61,653 nt of DNA, taken from positions 1-61,653 of the forward strand of contig JBBIJX010000005.1 of the NCBI GenBank assembly GCA_037445775.1, read 5' to 3'. Both the position numbers and the translations under genes were made by a program. The notes under the pieces were generated by a model. It was not told where the DNA came from. It did no database searches and saw only the letters and a program-made list of their open reading frames with translations. Below, in pieces: positions 48,047-56,769 of the stretch (within the stretch, counting starts at the first letter, position 1; each line of letters opens with the position of its first letter). This DNA is from JBBUX01 sp037445775 (lineage in GTDB: Bacteria; Actinomycetota; Coriobacteriia; Anaerosomatales; PHET01).

Positions 48047-49402
48047 TCAGGCGCTCTCGCGACGTTCAGGCGCTTCGTACTCGAAGATGCTCGTCGGAAG
48101 ATTGATTCCGTAGTCGGCCAGTCGCTGGGAGAACTTCGGGCGCAGCCCGGTCGACTTCAGAGAGCCACGGAAGTGCCCCGACTGGTCCACCCCGGCCGAG
48201 AAGTCGAAATACGCGATGTCCTGCAGCACCACCGTGTCCCCTTCCATGCCCTCGACTTCGACCATGTGCGTGATTCTTCGAGAGCCGTCGCGGAGGCGGG
48301 AGAGATGGATGATGAGGTTGAGCGCCGATGACAGCTGCTGGCGTGTGGCCCGCACGGGCAGATCGAATCCGGACATGAGTACCATGGTCTCGATCCTCGC
48401 GATGGCGTCACGAGGCGAGTTGGCGTGCACCGTGGACAGTGACCCGTCGTGACCCGTGTTCATCGCCTGCAGCATGTCGAGCGCCTCAGAGCCGCGAACT
48501 TCCCCGACGATGATGCGGTCCGGCCTCATGCGCAACGAGTTGCGAACCAAGTCTCGAATCGTGACGGCTCCCCTGCCCTCGATATTGGCCGGCCGTGACT
48601 CCAGCCGCAGGACGTGGTTCTGATGGAGGCGGAGCTCCGCCGCATCCTCAATCGTCACGATACGTTCCTCGGCAGGCACATATTGCGACACTACGTTCAG
48701 CAGCGTCGTCTTCCCGGTCCCGGTACCTCCGGAGATAAGGACGTTCAGTCGTCCTTCCACGCATGCCTTAAGCAGTTCCGCGTGTCGATCGTCCAGCGTC
48801 CCGAAGCGGATGAGATCCTCGATGGTGTACGGTTCGTGAGAGAACTTCCGAATCGTGAGAATGGGCCCGTCCAGTGCGAGCGGCGGTATGACCGCGTTCA
48901 CCCGCGAGCCGTCGGGCAGTCTGGCATCGACCATGGGAGATGACTCGTCGATTCGGCGCCCGACCTGCGCGACGATCTTGTCGATGACCCTGCGAAGGTG
49001 CGATTCATCAACGAAACGCCGCCCTGTGGGGTAGATGCGCCCGCCTCGCTCGCAGAAGACCGTGCGCGCGTCATTGACCATGACCTCAGTCACTGTCGGA
49101 TCATTGAGCAGACCCTGAATCGGCCCGTACCCCAACACGTCATCGGTAACGTCAGCGATGATCTGCCGACGGTCGTCAGCTGAAAGCGGCGTCGTCTCCT
49201 TCTCCAGCAGATCCCTGAGCTTCCGCTCGATGCGTCCGCGAACGGCCTCTGTGTCTGAACCGGCGGCCTCGATTTCCTTCGCCATCTCCTCGATGAGCAG
49301 GTAGTGCAACTGCTGCTTGATGCCGTCTCTCGATGACTGAGACGACGTCATGTCGGTCTGCGAGACCTCACCCGCCCGTGCCAACCGTTCCCTAAGCGAC
49401 AT
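48047..49402 (-). CDS. tadA: Tad secretion ATPase TadA/CpaF
   Basis: A 451-residue hexameric ATPase that drives Flp pilus assembly. Walker A GGTGTGKT is at 225-232, the Asp box is VTIEDAAELRL, Walker B-like RPDRIIVGEVRG follows, and the His box is STVHANSPRDAI. The N-terminal 100 residues form the usual helical domain. It overlaps the cpaE 3' end by 11 bp. Confidence 0.95.
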   Translation of the reverse strand: MSLRERLARAGEVSQTDMTSSQSSRDGIKQQLHYLLIEEMAKEIEAAGSDTEAVRGRIERKLRDLLEKETTPLSADDRRQIIADVTDDVLGYGPIQGLLNDPTVTEVMVNDARTVFCERGGRIYPTGRRFVDESHLRRVIDKIVAQVGRRIDESSPMVDARLPDGSRVNAVIPPLALDGPILTIRKFSHEPYTIEDLIRFGTLDDRHAELLKACVEGRLNVLISGGTGTGKTTLLNVVSQYVPAEERIVTIEDAAELRLHQNHVLRLESRPANIEGRGAVTIRDLVRNSLRMRPDRIIVGEVRGSEALDMLQAMNTGHDGSLSTVHANSPRDAIARIETMVLMSGFDLPVRATRQQLSSALNLIIHLSRLRDGSRRITHMVEVEGMEGDTVVLQDIAYFDFSAGVDQSGHFRGSLKSTGLRPKFSQRLADYGINLPTSIFEYEAPERRESA

Positions 49403-50558
49403 GGTGGGCCTCCTTGGTGACGCCGGAAGCTATGATGCCGCGCACGATCGAACTGATGCTCTTTGAGACCTCGGACCGCGGCATGTCCACGATCACCGGG
49501 ATGCCCTTGTTCACGGAGCGGGGAACGCTTCTGTCGCTCGGGATTCTGGCGTGGATCTTCCCGCCAATCGCCTTTTCGACTTCCGCAGGCTCCAGGAGCA
49601 CCTTGCTGTCTGCACGGTTCAGGACTATGTGGACGCGCGATGCGTCGTATCCCAGTTGCGAGAGCTTCTGAAGCGATATCCTGGTGTTCTTGATGCTCGC
49701 CACATCCATCATGGTTATGACGAACACCTCATCACTCCTGTCGAGCGCAGCGAGGACCGGCTCAGAGAACGACGGGGAAGTGTCAATGACCAGATAGTCG
49801 AAGCGGTCGCGCAGGAGCTTGATGATGTGTGCGATGCGCGCCGCTGACACAGGCTCCGCGTCCTCGGGCCGCACCGGCGCGAGCAACACCTTCGCGCCAC
49901 TCGAGTGATGCATCATGAGTCCATCGAGCATCTCAGCATCGAGACGGTCGAAGACTTGGACAGCGTCGAAGAGCGTGTGCTCCGGCGTGAGCCCCATCAT
50001 GATGCCCACGTCACCGAACTCCAGATCGAGATCGAGCACAGCCACGCTTACGCCGTCGGAATGCGCCAGTGCCACGGCGAGGTTCGTTGCGAGGACTGTC
50101 TTGCCCACACCGCCCTTTGTGCTGAACACCGTCAGCACCCGCCCAACTGGCGTCTCCTCAATGGCGGACGAGCCGCCGCCTGCAAGCGCGCGTCTCGCGG
50201 CTTCCGCAGCACGCCCGATGGCCTGCCCGATGTCCGAGGTGGGCTCGGATAGGGCAACCACATCGGAAACACCCGCCCGCAATGCCGCGCGCAGCAGTTC
50301 AGCATCGATCGACTCCGGGACCAGCACGCACGCGGAGCGCCGTGATTCGACAGCGTGGGAAGCCAGCTCTAGCGCGGCTCCGTCCACGAGATTCGGGCCG
50401 ATCACCAGCACCGCGCCTTCCTCTGCCGAGAGCGCTTCTCTTGCCTCAGCGAGGGTATCGACGGCTACGAACCGCTGTTTGGCGCCCAACACCCCACCTG
50501 CTGCGCTCACAAGCCTCTGCGCGGCCTGGCCGTCGGGCTCTGCGATGATTGTCTGCAT
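49392..50558 (-). CDS. cpaE: Tad localisation ATPase CpaE/TadZ
   Basis: 388 residues. The N-terminal 130 residues are receiver-like without a clear phosphorylation site. The C-terminal MinD/ParA domain has a deviant Walker A FSTKGGVGKT (148-154 for KGGVGKT), LDLDLEFGDVGIMMGL and VIDTSPSFSEPVLAAL. CpaE/TadZ places the pilus machine at a cell site. It is in operon order between cpaB and tadA. Confidence 0.92.
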   Translation of the reverse strand: MQTIIAEPDGQAAQRLVSAAGGVLGAKQRFVAVDTLAEAREALSAEEGAVLVIGPNLVDGAALELASHAVESRRSACVLVPESIDAELLRAALRAGVSDVVALSEPTSDIGQAIGRAAEAARRALAGGGSSAIEETPVGRVLTVFSTKGGVGKTVLATNLAVALAHSDGVSVAVLDLDLEFGDVGIMMGLTPEHTLFDAVQVFDRLDAEMLDGLMMHHSSGAKVLLAPVRPEDAEPVSAARIAHIIKLLRDRFDYLVIDTSPSFSEPVLAALDRSDEVFVITMMDVASIKNTRISLQKLSQLGYDASRVHIVLNRADSKVLLEPAEVEKAIGGKIHARIPSDRSVPRSVNKGIPVIVDMPRSEVSKSISSIVRGIIASGVTKEAHHVA

Positions 50559-50564
50559 CTACGC

Positions 50565-51326
50565 CTACTTCGCGATGTTGGAGATGGTCACCGGGCCGGG
50601 CACCGCGGCTTGCGCTCCCGACGCGGGCAGCAGCGCGAGCCGAACGGAGCCGGTCTCTTGTGCGTACGTGAGCCTTGCCGCTTCGTCTGCGGCGAGCGCA
50701 AGCGTCACGGTCCGCGCCAAGCCCTGCGAGCGCGACTGGCCACCACCCAGCGCGCCTCCCCCGTCCTGATCCTCGTCGTCTCCCGCCTGTGTGCCCACTG
50801 TGGCGCCTACGGCCAACACACGCGCCACCGGGATAACGACCAACGTCCGCTCCTCGCGACCGCGTGCCCCAGTCTGGAGCGTCGCGAAGACCATCACCTG
50901 ATCGCCCGGACGCAATAGACCCCCGACCCCGCTCACCTCGTCGACTTCACAGGCGATCGCGACGTACTGCGCCGGGACGCTGTAGGATAGGCCGGCCTCG
51001 GCCGGGTACTGGAATCGACCCCTGGTCAGCTGCTCACCGGTCGCCACAGGGACTGCGAGCACCTGGTCCTCGGCGCCGCGGAAACTCGACATTGCGTCCA
51101 TGGACACGAACTGGCGAGGAATCTCACGGGTCACCACGAGCTCCTCCTGCTTGAGCTGCTCGACGGTCATGCCGCGCGGAAGATCCTTCTGGGCAATCAG
51201 GACCGCGACCGTCTCGGCCTGTGCGGCTATGTCGCTGCGGGCACTGCGCAAGTAGGACGCGGCCATGAACGCGGCGACCCCGCCAAGAGCCAAGGCGACC
51301 ACCAGTACCAGTATGCGAGAGCGCAT
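50565..51326 (-). CDS. cpaB: Flp pilus assembly protein CpaB/RcpC
   Basis: 253 residues from ATG 51326, which has AGGAGG 6 nt upstream; the open frame to 51431 is not needed. One N-terminal membrane helix (5-25) and an SAF domain (about 40-110, VLIAQKDLPRGMTVEQ and VPVATGEQLTRG) are followed by the RcpC/CpaB domain with VDEVSGVGGLLRPGDQVMVFAT. A glycine-rich loop (about 183-200) is variable. It has a proposed role in pilus outgrowth across the envelope; no secretin gene accompanies it, as expected for a Gram-positive envelope. Confidence 0.88.
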   Translation of the reverse strand: MRSRILVLVVALALGGVAAFMAASYLRSARSDIAAQAETVAVLIAQKDLPRGMTVEQLKQEELVVTREIPRQFVSMDAMSSFRGAEDQVLAVPVATGEQLTRGRFQYPAEAGLSYSVPAQYVAIACEVDEVSGVGGLLRPGDQVMVFATLQTGARGREERTLVVIPVARVLAVGATVGTQAGDDEDQDGGGALGGGQSRSQGLARTVTLALAADEAARLTYAQETGSVRLALLPASGAQAAVPGPVTISNIAK

Positions 51327-51354
51327 GAATCCTCCTGTCGACGAACTGGATCCC

Positions 51355-52941
51355 TCAGAAGTCGCGTCCCTCGGCGACCAGAAGGGGTGCACGCGTGTGG
51401 AAGCCGCCCGGGTTGGGCGGGTTCGGGCCAACGACTACAGCCGGACTCACGTAGTCGATGAAGCGACCAATCACCGGATCGCCTGAGGAGCTCGGCCGCT
51501 GCTCGATGAAGAACGACGCGAAACTCTCCACCCGAAGCACCGTGCGACCGCCCGGGTCCTCCAGACGCTCAGTGATCGGAACGATGACGACCTGCGGTGT
51601 GGGCGGGCGATCTTGATCGTTCCACTCATCGAACGACATCAGCGTGCCCGGCATACGGTCGCGTATCCCTTGTGCCGTCGGACCCGTCTTCGAACCGGGC
51701 AGCGTCGTGAGCGTGTCGCCGATGTGAATCACCAGTTCGGAGACGCCCGAGATGAACTCGCGGTAGTCCGCACCTCCACCGTAGCTTCCGGCACTGCCGC
51801 CGAACTCGCACGTCGAGTGATCCAACGAATTGAGGTCCACAGCGAGGAAGCCGCCGACTTCACCGGACCCGCCTTCGACCTTCAGCTGATATCTCGCCCC
51901 ATATTGGAAGGCGAGCGTCTTCACCGAAAGGTACACCGCTGCGCCGGTCGCCGCGAACGCCGGCTGGAATGACACGTCCTCGATCAGGTAGTTCGAGCGC
52001 CGCACCAGCAGTACGCACGAGACGGACTGCTTCGAAGAACCCTCCCTAATCTCAACGGACAGCTCCTGGTCACGATACGCATCTGACGTGCCGGGAACCG
52101 GGACGGTGCCGAAGAAGCGCACGCCGTCAGCGGACGTGAGGGTGACGTTCGTCCCGCCGCCGTCCGCCTTGATGGAGCCGCCCGAGGCGAGCGGCGACCG
52201 CAGCGTCACATCAACGATGACACTCCCATGAAGGCCTGAAGTGAGCGTGGTGCGACTGACGTTGATTGCAGCGAATCGCCCCCCCGGAGGCAAGAAGCCC
52301 ACAGCGCCCTGGTTGGCGAAGGTCTCGGTGTAGCCCTGCCCGTTGGTGGCGCGCAGCGTGATGCTTCCGCGTACGTCGGCGGGGAAGGTCCCCTCCCAGC
52401 GGCCGGAGCCGGAGGCCGAGGCAGACAGCGGTATCGTCACGCCGCCCATGGTCGCCCGCATCTCCCCGACGCGGATCACCGGGAGCGCCCACGGTACGGG
52501 ACTACGCGTCCCGCTCACGTACCCGACTATCGCTCGCGCCTGGGCGCGGATGCGTCCCTCAGTTTCCGGCGCCTCGAAGTAGTCCAAGAGCTCCTGATAG
52601 AACGAGCTTGCTTGAGTCGAGACAGTGACCTTGACGGCTTGAGCCGCCATGTCCACGTCAACCACAGTGCTGATCGAGTGGACCGGGTTCACGGCGTTGT
52701 GGCTGGCGTACGTACGCGCCTCAACTCGCGCGTCATCCTCGTCGCCCGTCTGAGCCAGCTCAGCAGCGCCCGCCAGCGCCGCGGAGTCCGCCGCAGATTG
52801 CAGTTGCGCCCTGACAACGTACCAGTAGCCGACGTCGACAACGAGGGCAAGGAAAAGCATCAGGACCGCCATCATCACCGCAACGATGACGAGCGAGGCG
52901 CCCGTCTCCTCACGCCGCACTCTCCGACAGAGTCCTCTCAA
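51355..52941 (-). CDS. TadG-like pilus-associated protein
   Basis: 528 residues from TTG 52941. The N-terminal TadE/TadG-like helix (about 14-40, GASLVIVAVMMAVLMLFLALVVDVG) is followed by DSAALAGAAELA, typical of the putative Flp pilus-assembly TadG family. The long remainder is beta-rich and contains Ig-like stretches with few cysteines; it is probably extracytoplasmic. It is directly after tadE (5-bp gap) in the pilus operon. The C-terminal half is not a domain I recognise. Confidence 0.75.
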   Translation of the reverse strand: MRGLCRRVRREETGASLVIVAVMMAVLMLFLALVVDVGYWYVVRAQLQSAADSAALAGAAELAQTGDEDDARVEARTYASHNAVNPVHSISTVVDVDMAAQAVKVTVSTQASSFYQELLDYFEAPETEGRIRAQARAIVGYVSGTRSPVPWALPVIRVGEMRATMGGVTIPLSASASGSGRWEGTFPADVRGSITLRATNGQGYTETFANQGAVGFLPPGGRFAAINVSRTTLTSGLHGSVIVDVTLRSPLASGGSIKADGGGTNVTLTSADGVRFFGTVPVPGTSDAYRDQELSVEIREGSSKQSVSCVLLVRRSNYLIEDVSFQPAFAATGAAVYLSVKTLAFQYGARYQLKVEGGSGEVGGFLAVDLNSLDHSTCEFGGSAGSYGGGADYREFISGVSELVIHIGDTLTTLPGSKTGPTAQGIRDRMPGTLMSFDEWNDQDRPPTPQVVIVPITERLEDPGGRTVLRVESFASFFIEQRPSSSGDPVIGRFIDYVSPAVVVGPNPPNPGGFHTRAPLLVAEGRDF

Positions 52942-52946
52942 TGCCC

Positions 52947-53375
52947 TCAGCCCCCCGCGCGCATCGTCGCCCGGATTATCAGGATGACCGAGTCGCTGAT
53001 ACCGGAACCTCCCGGCAGGATCCCAAACAACCCACTGACTAGTCCGAGCGATGCTGGATAGCGCACCGTCACGACAACCGGCCTCCCGTAGTCATGCGGA
53101 AGCACGACTTGGGGCGGACTAATGGTTATCTGCGAGTCAGCTAGGGGAGGGTCGAGCTCCGTCGCCGCGCGCTTGGCCGCCTCGCGTACCCTCGTCGGGG
53201 GCTCACCGAGCGCCGCCCAGTGAACCGCTTCGCGTGCGGCGTGCGCTACCTGGAGGTACTGGACACCCACGATCCCCATCTGAGCGACGCCAAGCAGCAG
53301 AACGAAGAGCAACGGCATGACGAGCGCGAACTCCACCGCGCTCGAACCGCGCTCGCCCTTGAGTCCACCAGACAC
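52947..53375 (-). CDS. tadE: TadE-family pseudopilin-like protein
   Basis: 142 residues from GTG 53375 with GGGGGGA upstream; the open frame to 53429 would overlap a hairpin. The N-terminus ERGSSAVEFALVMPLLFVLLLGV is the TadE prepilin-like motif with Glu at position 5 after the likely cleavage site. The globular remainder is about 100 residues. It is a minor pilin of the Flp system. Confidence 0.88.
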   Translation of the reverse strand: MSGGLKGERGSSAVEFALVMPLLFVLLLGVAQMGIVGVQYLQVAHAAREAVHWAALGEPPTRVREAAKRAATELDPPLADSQITISPPQVVLPHDYGRPVVVTVRYPASLGLVSGLFGILPGGSGISDSVILIIRATMRAGG

Positions 53376-53395
53376 CGCCCATCCCCCCAATGCAG

Positions 53396-53436
53396 CGCCC
53401 GGGTGTCGCGGCCGCTGCGGTCGCGACACCCGGGCG
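53396..53436 (-). terminator. Attenuator hairpin between flp and tadE
   Basis: A perfect 15-bp stem with an 11-nt GC-rich loop lies 33 bp after the flp stop and 20 bp before the tadE start. There is no T-run. It should stabilise the 3' end of an abundant flp mRNA and reduce read-through into the assembly genes. Confidence 0.65.
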
Positions 53437-53469
53437 TGAGCAAACCGACTGACTCGCCCTGATCGCGGT

Positions 53470-53655
53470 CTAGCCGCCGCCTCCGATTGCAGTCAGAACG
53501 TCGTTGAACTTGACATCCAGCTGAGTGCCGATGAGGCCAACGGTCGCGATGATCACGGCCGCGATCAGGGCGACCATGATGCCGTACTCGACGGCAGTTG
53601 CGCCTTCATCGGAGGCCATGCGGTTCTGGAACTTCACATACATGTTCAGGAGCAT
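53470..53655 (-). CDS. flp: Flp-type pilin
   Basis: 61 residues, the major pilin. The prepilin site is DEG/ATAVEYG with the conserved Glu-Tyr pair, followed by a hydrophobic helix (MVALIAAVIIATVGLIG) and a short C-terminus ending in GGGG. The start is ATG 53655, with GGGGAGG about 9 nt upstream; the open frame to 53805 is not pilin-like. The prepilin peptidase (TadV) is not encoded in the window. Confidence 0.93.
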   Translation of the reverse strand: MLLNMYVKFQNRMASDEGATAVEYGIMVALIAAVIIATVGLIGTQLDVKFNDVLTAIGGGG

Positions 53656-53927
53656 TCCCAAAGCACCTCCCCAGTGCAGGGCGCCTGCACGGCCCCCCGT
53701 GTCCGCCGGTCCGCCCCCTCGTGGGGCGAGGTCTCGAGCTGCGCCTCCGGCGAACCTTCCAGCTCTCATGTGACATTCTTCACCCAAGACGGTACCGCTC
53801 ACCATCGGCCATTACGCCGAACCTGGGAGCGATGCGCGTGAGAAGCCGCTCGTACCATCGGATGATGCGGAGTGGTACGTCTCGGCGATGCGAGAGCGCG
53901 GCCAAAGGGGTAGCTACAGCGCTTGGG
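53656..53927. other. Intergenic region upstream of flp
   Basis: 272 bp between flp and the response regulator stop. No gene is supported. It must contain the flp promoter, but I see no clear -10/-35 pair. A short GCCCC/GGGGC hairpin near 53711-53725 lies in the presumed leader. Confidence 0.5.
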
Positions 53928-54581
53928 CTACCCGCCTATGCGGACGAGCCCGGCCTTCACTGCAGCGAGCACGGCCTGTGTGCGGTCCGCCTGGCCCAGC
54001 TTGCGCAGGATGTGGCTCACGTGCGTCTTGACCGTGGTCTCGCCTATCCATAGCGAGCGGCCGATCTCCTTGTTCGAGAGGCCTTTCGCCATGAGCTCGA
54101 GCACTTCCATCTCGCGCTCCGAGAGTGGCTCATCCAGATCGCCGTTGCCCTGCGGCCGCCCGGAGATGATGCGGCTAGCCACTGCGGAGTCGAAGACGGC
54201 CTGGCCGTCCGCGACCGCGCGGATCGCGTGCACGATGCGATCCGGGCGGCTGTCCTTGAGGATGTAGCCGCACGCGCCGGCTGAGAGCACGCCAAAGAGC
54301 TCCTCGTCCTCGTCGAAGCTCGTGAGCACGAGCACCGCCGTGTCCGGGCACACATCGCGTACCTTGCGGCACACCTCGACTCCGCCATCGCCAGGCATAC
54401 GCAGGTCGAGAACGAGCACGTCGGGCGATGCCTCCGTGCACCCGCTGATAGCGGTGTCCGAATCGACGCCTTCGCCCACGACCTCGATGTCGTCCTCGAC
54501 GTCGAGCACCGTCTTGAGCGCGTAGCGCACAAGCTCGTGGTCGTCTGCGATGAACACCCGGATCGAACCTTGGCTTGTCAT
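53928..54581 (-). CDS. NarL/LuxR-type response regulator
   Basis: 217 residues. The receiver domain has ADDHE, phospho-acceptor Asp in VLDLRMPGD and Lys in ILKDSRP. The C-terminal LuxR HTH (about 150-210) has LSEREMEVLELMAKGLSNKEIG and TVKTHVSHILRKL. It is cotranscribed with the upstream kinase (TGATG overlap). Its position at the head of the tad locus suggests that it controls flp and pilus assembly; this is inference. Confidence 0.92.
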   Translation of the reverse strand: MTSQGSIRVFIADDHELVRYALKTVLDVEDDIEVVGEGVDSDTAISGCTEASPDVLVLDLRMPGDGGVEVCRKVRDVCPDTAVLVLTSFDEDEELFGVLSAGACGYILKDSRPDRIVHAIRAVADGQAVFDSAVASRIISGRPQGNGDLDEPLSEREMEVLELMAKGLSNKEIGRSLWIGETTVKTHVSHILRKLGQADRTQAVLAAVKAGLVRIGG

Positions 54582-55825
54582 CAGATCGTCCCTCCGGACC
54601 TATGCTGCTGTCCCCCAACAGGCAGCTCGACCGTGAGCGTCGTGCCACGCCCCGCGACACTCGCGACCTGCAGCACCCCACCATCGCGCGACACGCGGTC
54701 CCGGATGCTCTTGAGCCCGAGACCCTGCGTGCCGCCCCCCATCACGAGCGCCGTGTCGAACCCGTTGCCGTCGTCAGTTATCACCATCGTCACAGTCGAG
54801 CCGTTCGGTGTGACTCTGACCTCGAACGATCGCGCTCCCGAGTGGCGCACGATGTTGCTCACCGCCTCCTTGGCCACGCGGTAGAGGCACGCCTCCTCCG
54901 CGGGCTCGAGGTGCGGGAGCGTCCCGTCGACGACCACCCCGCCGCGTACCGGGCGGCCCTGCGTGATCTCGTTGACCCAGTACTCGGTTGCGCTCACAAA
55001 CCCCAGCTCGGTGAGTTTCATGGGCCTGAGGTCATAGATGAAGCGCCTGAGCTCGGTCATCGAGGTGTTGAGGTGTTGCTGCAGTTCTTCGAGGCGCTCG
55101 GCGACGAGCGCCGGGTCGCGCGAGATCTGCTTCTTGCAGAGCTCGAGTCCGAGCGAGATCGAGAAGAGCGACTGCACGACGCCGTCGTGCATCTCGCGTG
55201 CGATGCGGTCTCGTTCGGAGGCTAGAAGCACGTAGCGGCTCTGCTCGACGAGGCGTGCGTTCTCGATGGCGGATGCGGCGAACGCGCAGAGGATCTCCGC
55301 GAAGTCCACCTGGTCCGGGGTGAACGGGCGCTCTTCGCTGTTGATCGCGCACAACATCCCCACCGGCCGGTCCTTGGCGAACAGCGGACTCGCCAAGATG
55401 AGCGCCCGCTGCTTGGGGTGGCGCTCGACGAGCGGCCCGCCGCGCTCGAACGCCGTACGCGCGAGCCCTTCGAGGCGGTCCTCCCACCAGTCCTGCAGGT
55501 GCTGCACGCGCTGGCCGCGCACGACGATGGTGTCGAGGTCGAGCTCGGCGCCCTGATCGCTCGTGAGCACGAGCAGCGCCTTGTCCGTGTCGGTGATGCG
55601 CTTCGCGCGGTCGACGATCGCGTCGAGCACCGCGTCCACGCTCATCGTCGATGAGACAGCGTCAGCCACCTCGTTGAGCGTGACGATGAGCTCGGTCTGG
55701 TTGGCGGGCTGGAGGCCCCGAAGCAAGCGCGTGATATCGCGAGCACGCACGAAGAACGCCCGCGACGTGCGAGGCGACAACCGCGTGTCCGAATACCGCG
55801 CCGTGCTGTGGTCCGGACCCTTCAC
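54581..55825 (-). CDS. GAF-domain histidine kinase (HisKA_3 type)
   Basis: 414 residues from GTG 55825, chosen because AGGGGGAA precedes it; the open frame starts at 55933. There are no membrane helices. A GAF domain (about 60-215, with DAVLDAIVDRAKRITDTDKALLVL and PLFAKDRPVGMLCAI) precedes the HisKA_3 H-box ERDRIAREMHDGVVQSLFSI and an HATPase with EAVSNIVRHSGA, DDGNGFD and GLGLKSIRDR. This is a soluble NarX/DegS-like kinase, likely sensing a small molecule or redox state through GAF. Partner of the adjacent LuxR regulator. Confidence 0.9.
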   Translation of the reverse strand: MKGPDHSTARYSDTRLSPRTSRAFFVRARDITRLLRGLQPANQTELIVTLNEVADAVSSTMSVDAVLDAIVDRAKRITDTDKALLVLTSDQGAELDLDTIVVRGQRVQHLQDWWEDRLEGLARTAFERGGPLVERHPKQRALILASPLFAKDRPVGMLCAINSEERPFTPDQVDFAEILCAFAASAIENARLVEQSRYVLLASERDRIAREMHDGVVQSLFSISLGLELCKKQISRDPALVAERLEELQQHLNTSMTELRRFIYDLRPMKLTELGFVSATEYWVNEITQGRPVRGGVVVDGTLPHLEPAEEACLYRVAKEAVSNIVRHSGARSFEVRVTPNGSTVTMVITDDGNGFDTALVMGGGTQGLGLKSIRDRVSRDGGVLQVASVAGRGTTLTVELPVGGQQHRSGGTI

Positions 55826-55944
55826 CTTCCCCCTTGACGGTCCTGCCAGCACCACACGTCCGCCCCAAAGAACGTGCGCTAGGTCACAATAGTAGCAGTT
55901 CGGGGTGAAAGGGTGTGAGCCCCGGCGGGGCAACGACTTCGCTC

Positions 55945-56769
55945 CTAGGTTGTTCGAATGAATGAGAGCAACGCCTGAACCCGCTCGTAGGCGTCGCGCT
56001 TCACAAGTTCCGCTTCTTCGCCTTGAAGCTCAAGGAAGCCGGCGACAGAGGCGGGACCGAAATGGTCCGGTGATGCGTACTTGGTCTCCAGTACCCCCGC
56101 AGCCTCGACGACCAGACCGTGGGCGAGTAGCCCCTCGAACTCAGCGGCGATGGCGTTCACTCCACCCGGGTAGTTCGACAGCGTGAACCAGATGTCGTAG
56201 GCGTCCTTCTCCTTGATGCGCATGTTGAGGGCTGCGCTCTTCATCACGATGTAAGGAACGACTCCGGCGACCCTCACCGCCACAGAGTCCAGCGTACCGT
56301 CAGGCAGCCGAGCCTTCACCTCACGCTCAACGGTCTGCCCGAAGAGGAGATCCACACCTCGTGCCTTGCGTGGCTTCAGGTCCTGAACCTGCTGTGTCCT
56401 CCGGCTCTTGCCTCGGCCACCGTACTCTCCAGCAATGAAGTCCACCTCCACCACAACGGGACCACCGGCGACTTCCACCACGCGGTGCCAGATGAACGGC
56501 TGCCCCTCGTCCTGTTGGTAGCCATGGAAAACAAGCGTCTCTGAGATTCGAGAGTAGGCGACGTCATTCGTGGCAAGGTGATTGAGCGCGACGTCGACAT
56601 CGGTACTCCCGACGTGTCCGGTGCTTTCGGGCATCAGGAGCGGCGGCACCCATCCGCCGACGACCGCCATGTTGTCACGATACTCGCCAAGGATGTGCAC
56701 AAGCTCAACCAGAACCGACTTGGCAGCCTCAACTTCATCAGGCGGGTAGTCTGCGGCGCTCTTCACCAC
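55945..56769 (-). CDS. AbiEii-like nucleotidyltransferase
   Basis: 274 residues. The polymerase-beta-type nucleotidyltransferase signature is split as usual: VVGGWVPPLL (about 37-46) and GSTDVDVAL (53-61, the metal-binding DxD), with a third acidic position in VVVEVDFIAG. These are features of the AbiEii/MenT family of toxins. The C-terminal 100 residues are helical. The start overlaps the upstream gene's stop by 7 bp, so expression is coupled. Base composition is visibly lower in GC than the flanking genes, consistent with recent acquisition. The target (tRNA 3' end or protein) cannot be told from sequence. Confidence 0.7.
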   Translation of the reverse strand: MVKSAADYPPDEVEAAKSVLVELVHILGEYRDNMAVVGGWVPPLLMPESTGHVGSTDVDVALNHLATNDVAYSRISETLVFHGYQQDEGQPFIWHRVVEVAGGPVVVEVDFIAGEYGGRGKSRRTQQVQDLKPRKARGVDLLFGQTVEREVKARLPDGTLDSVAVRVAGVVPYIVMKSAALNMRIKEKDAYDIWFTLSNYPGGVNAIAAEFEGLLAHGLVVEAAGVLETKYASPDHFGPASVAGFLELQGEEAELVKRDAYERVQALLSFIRTT

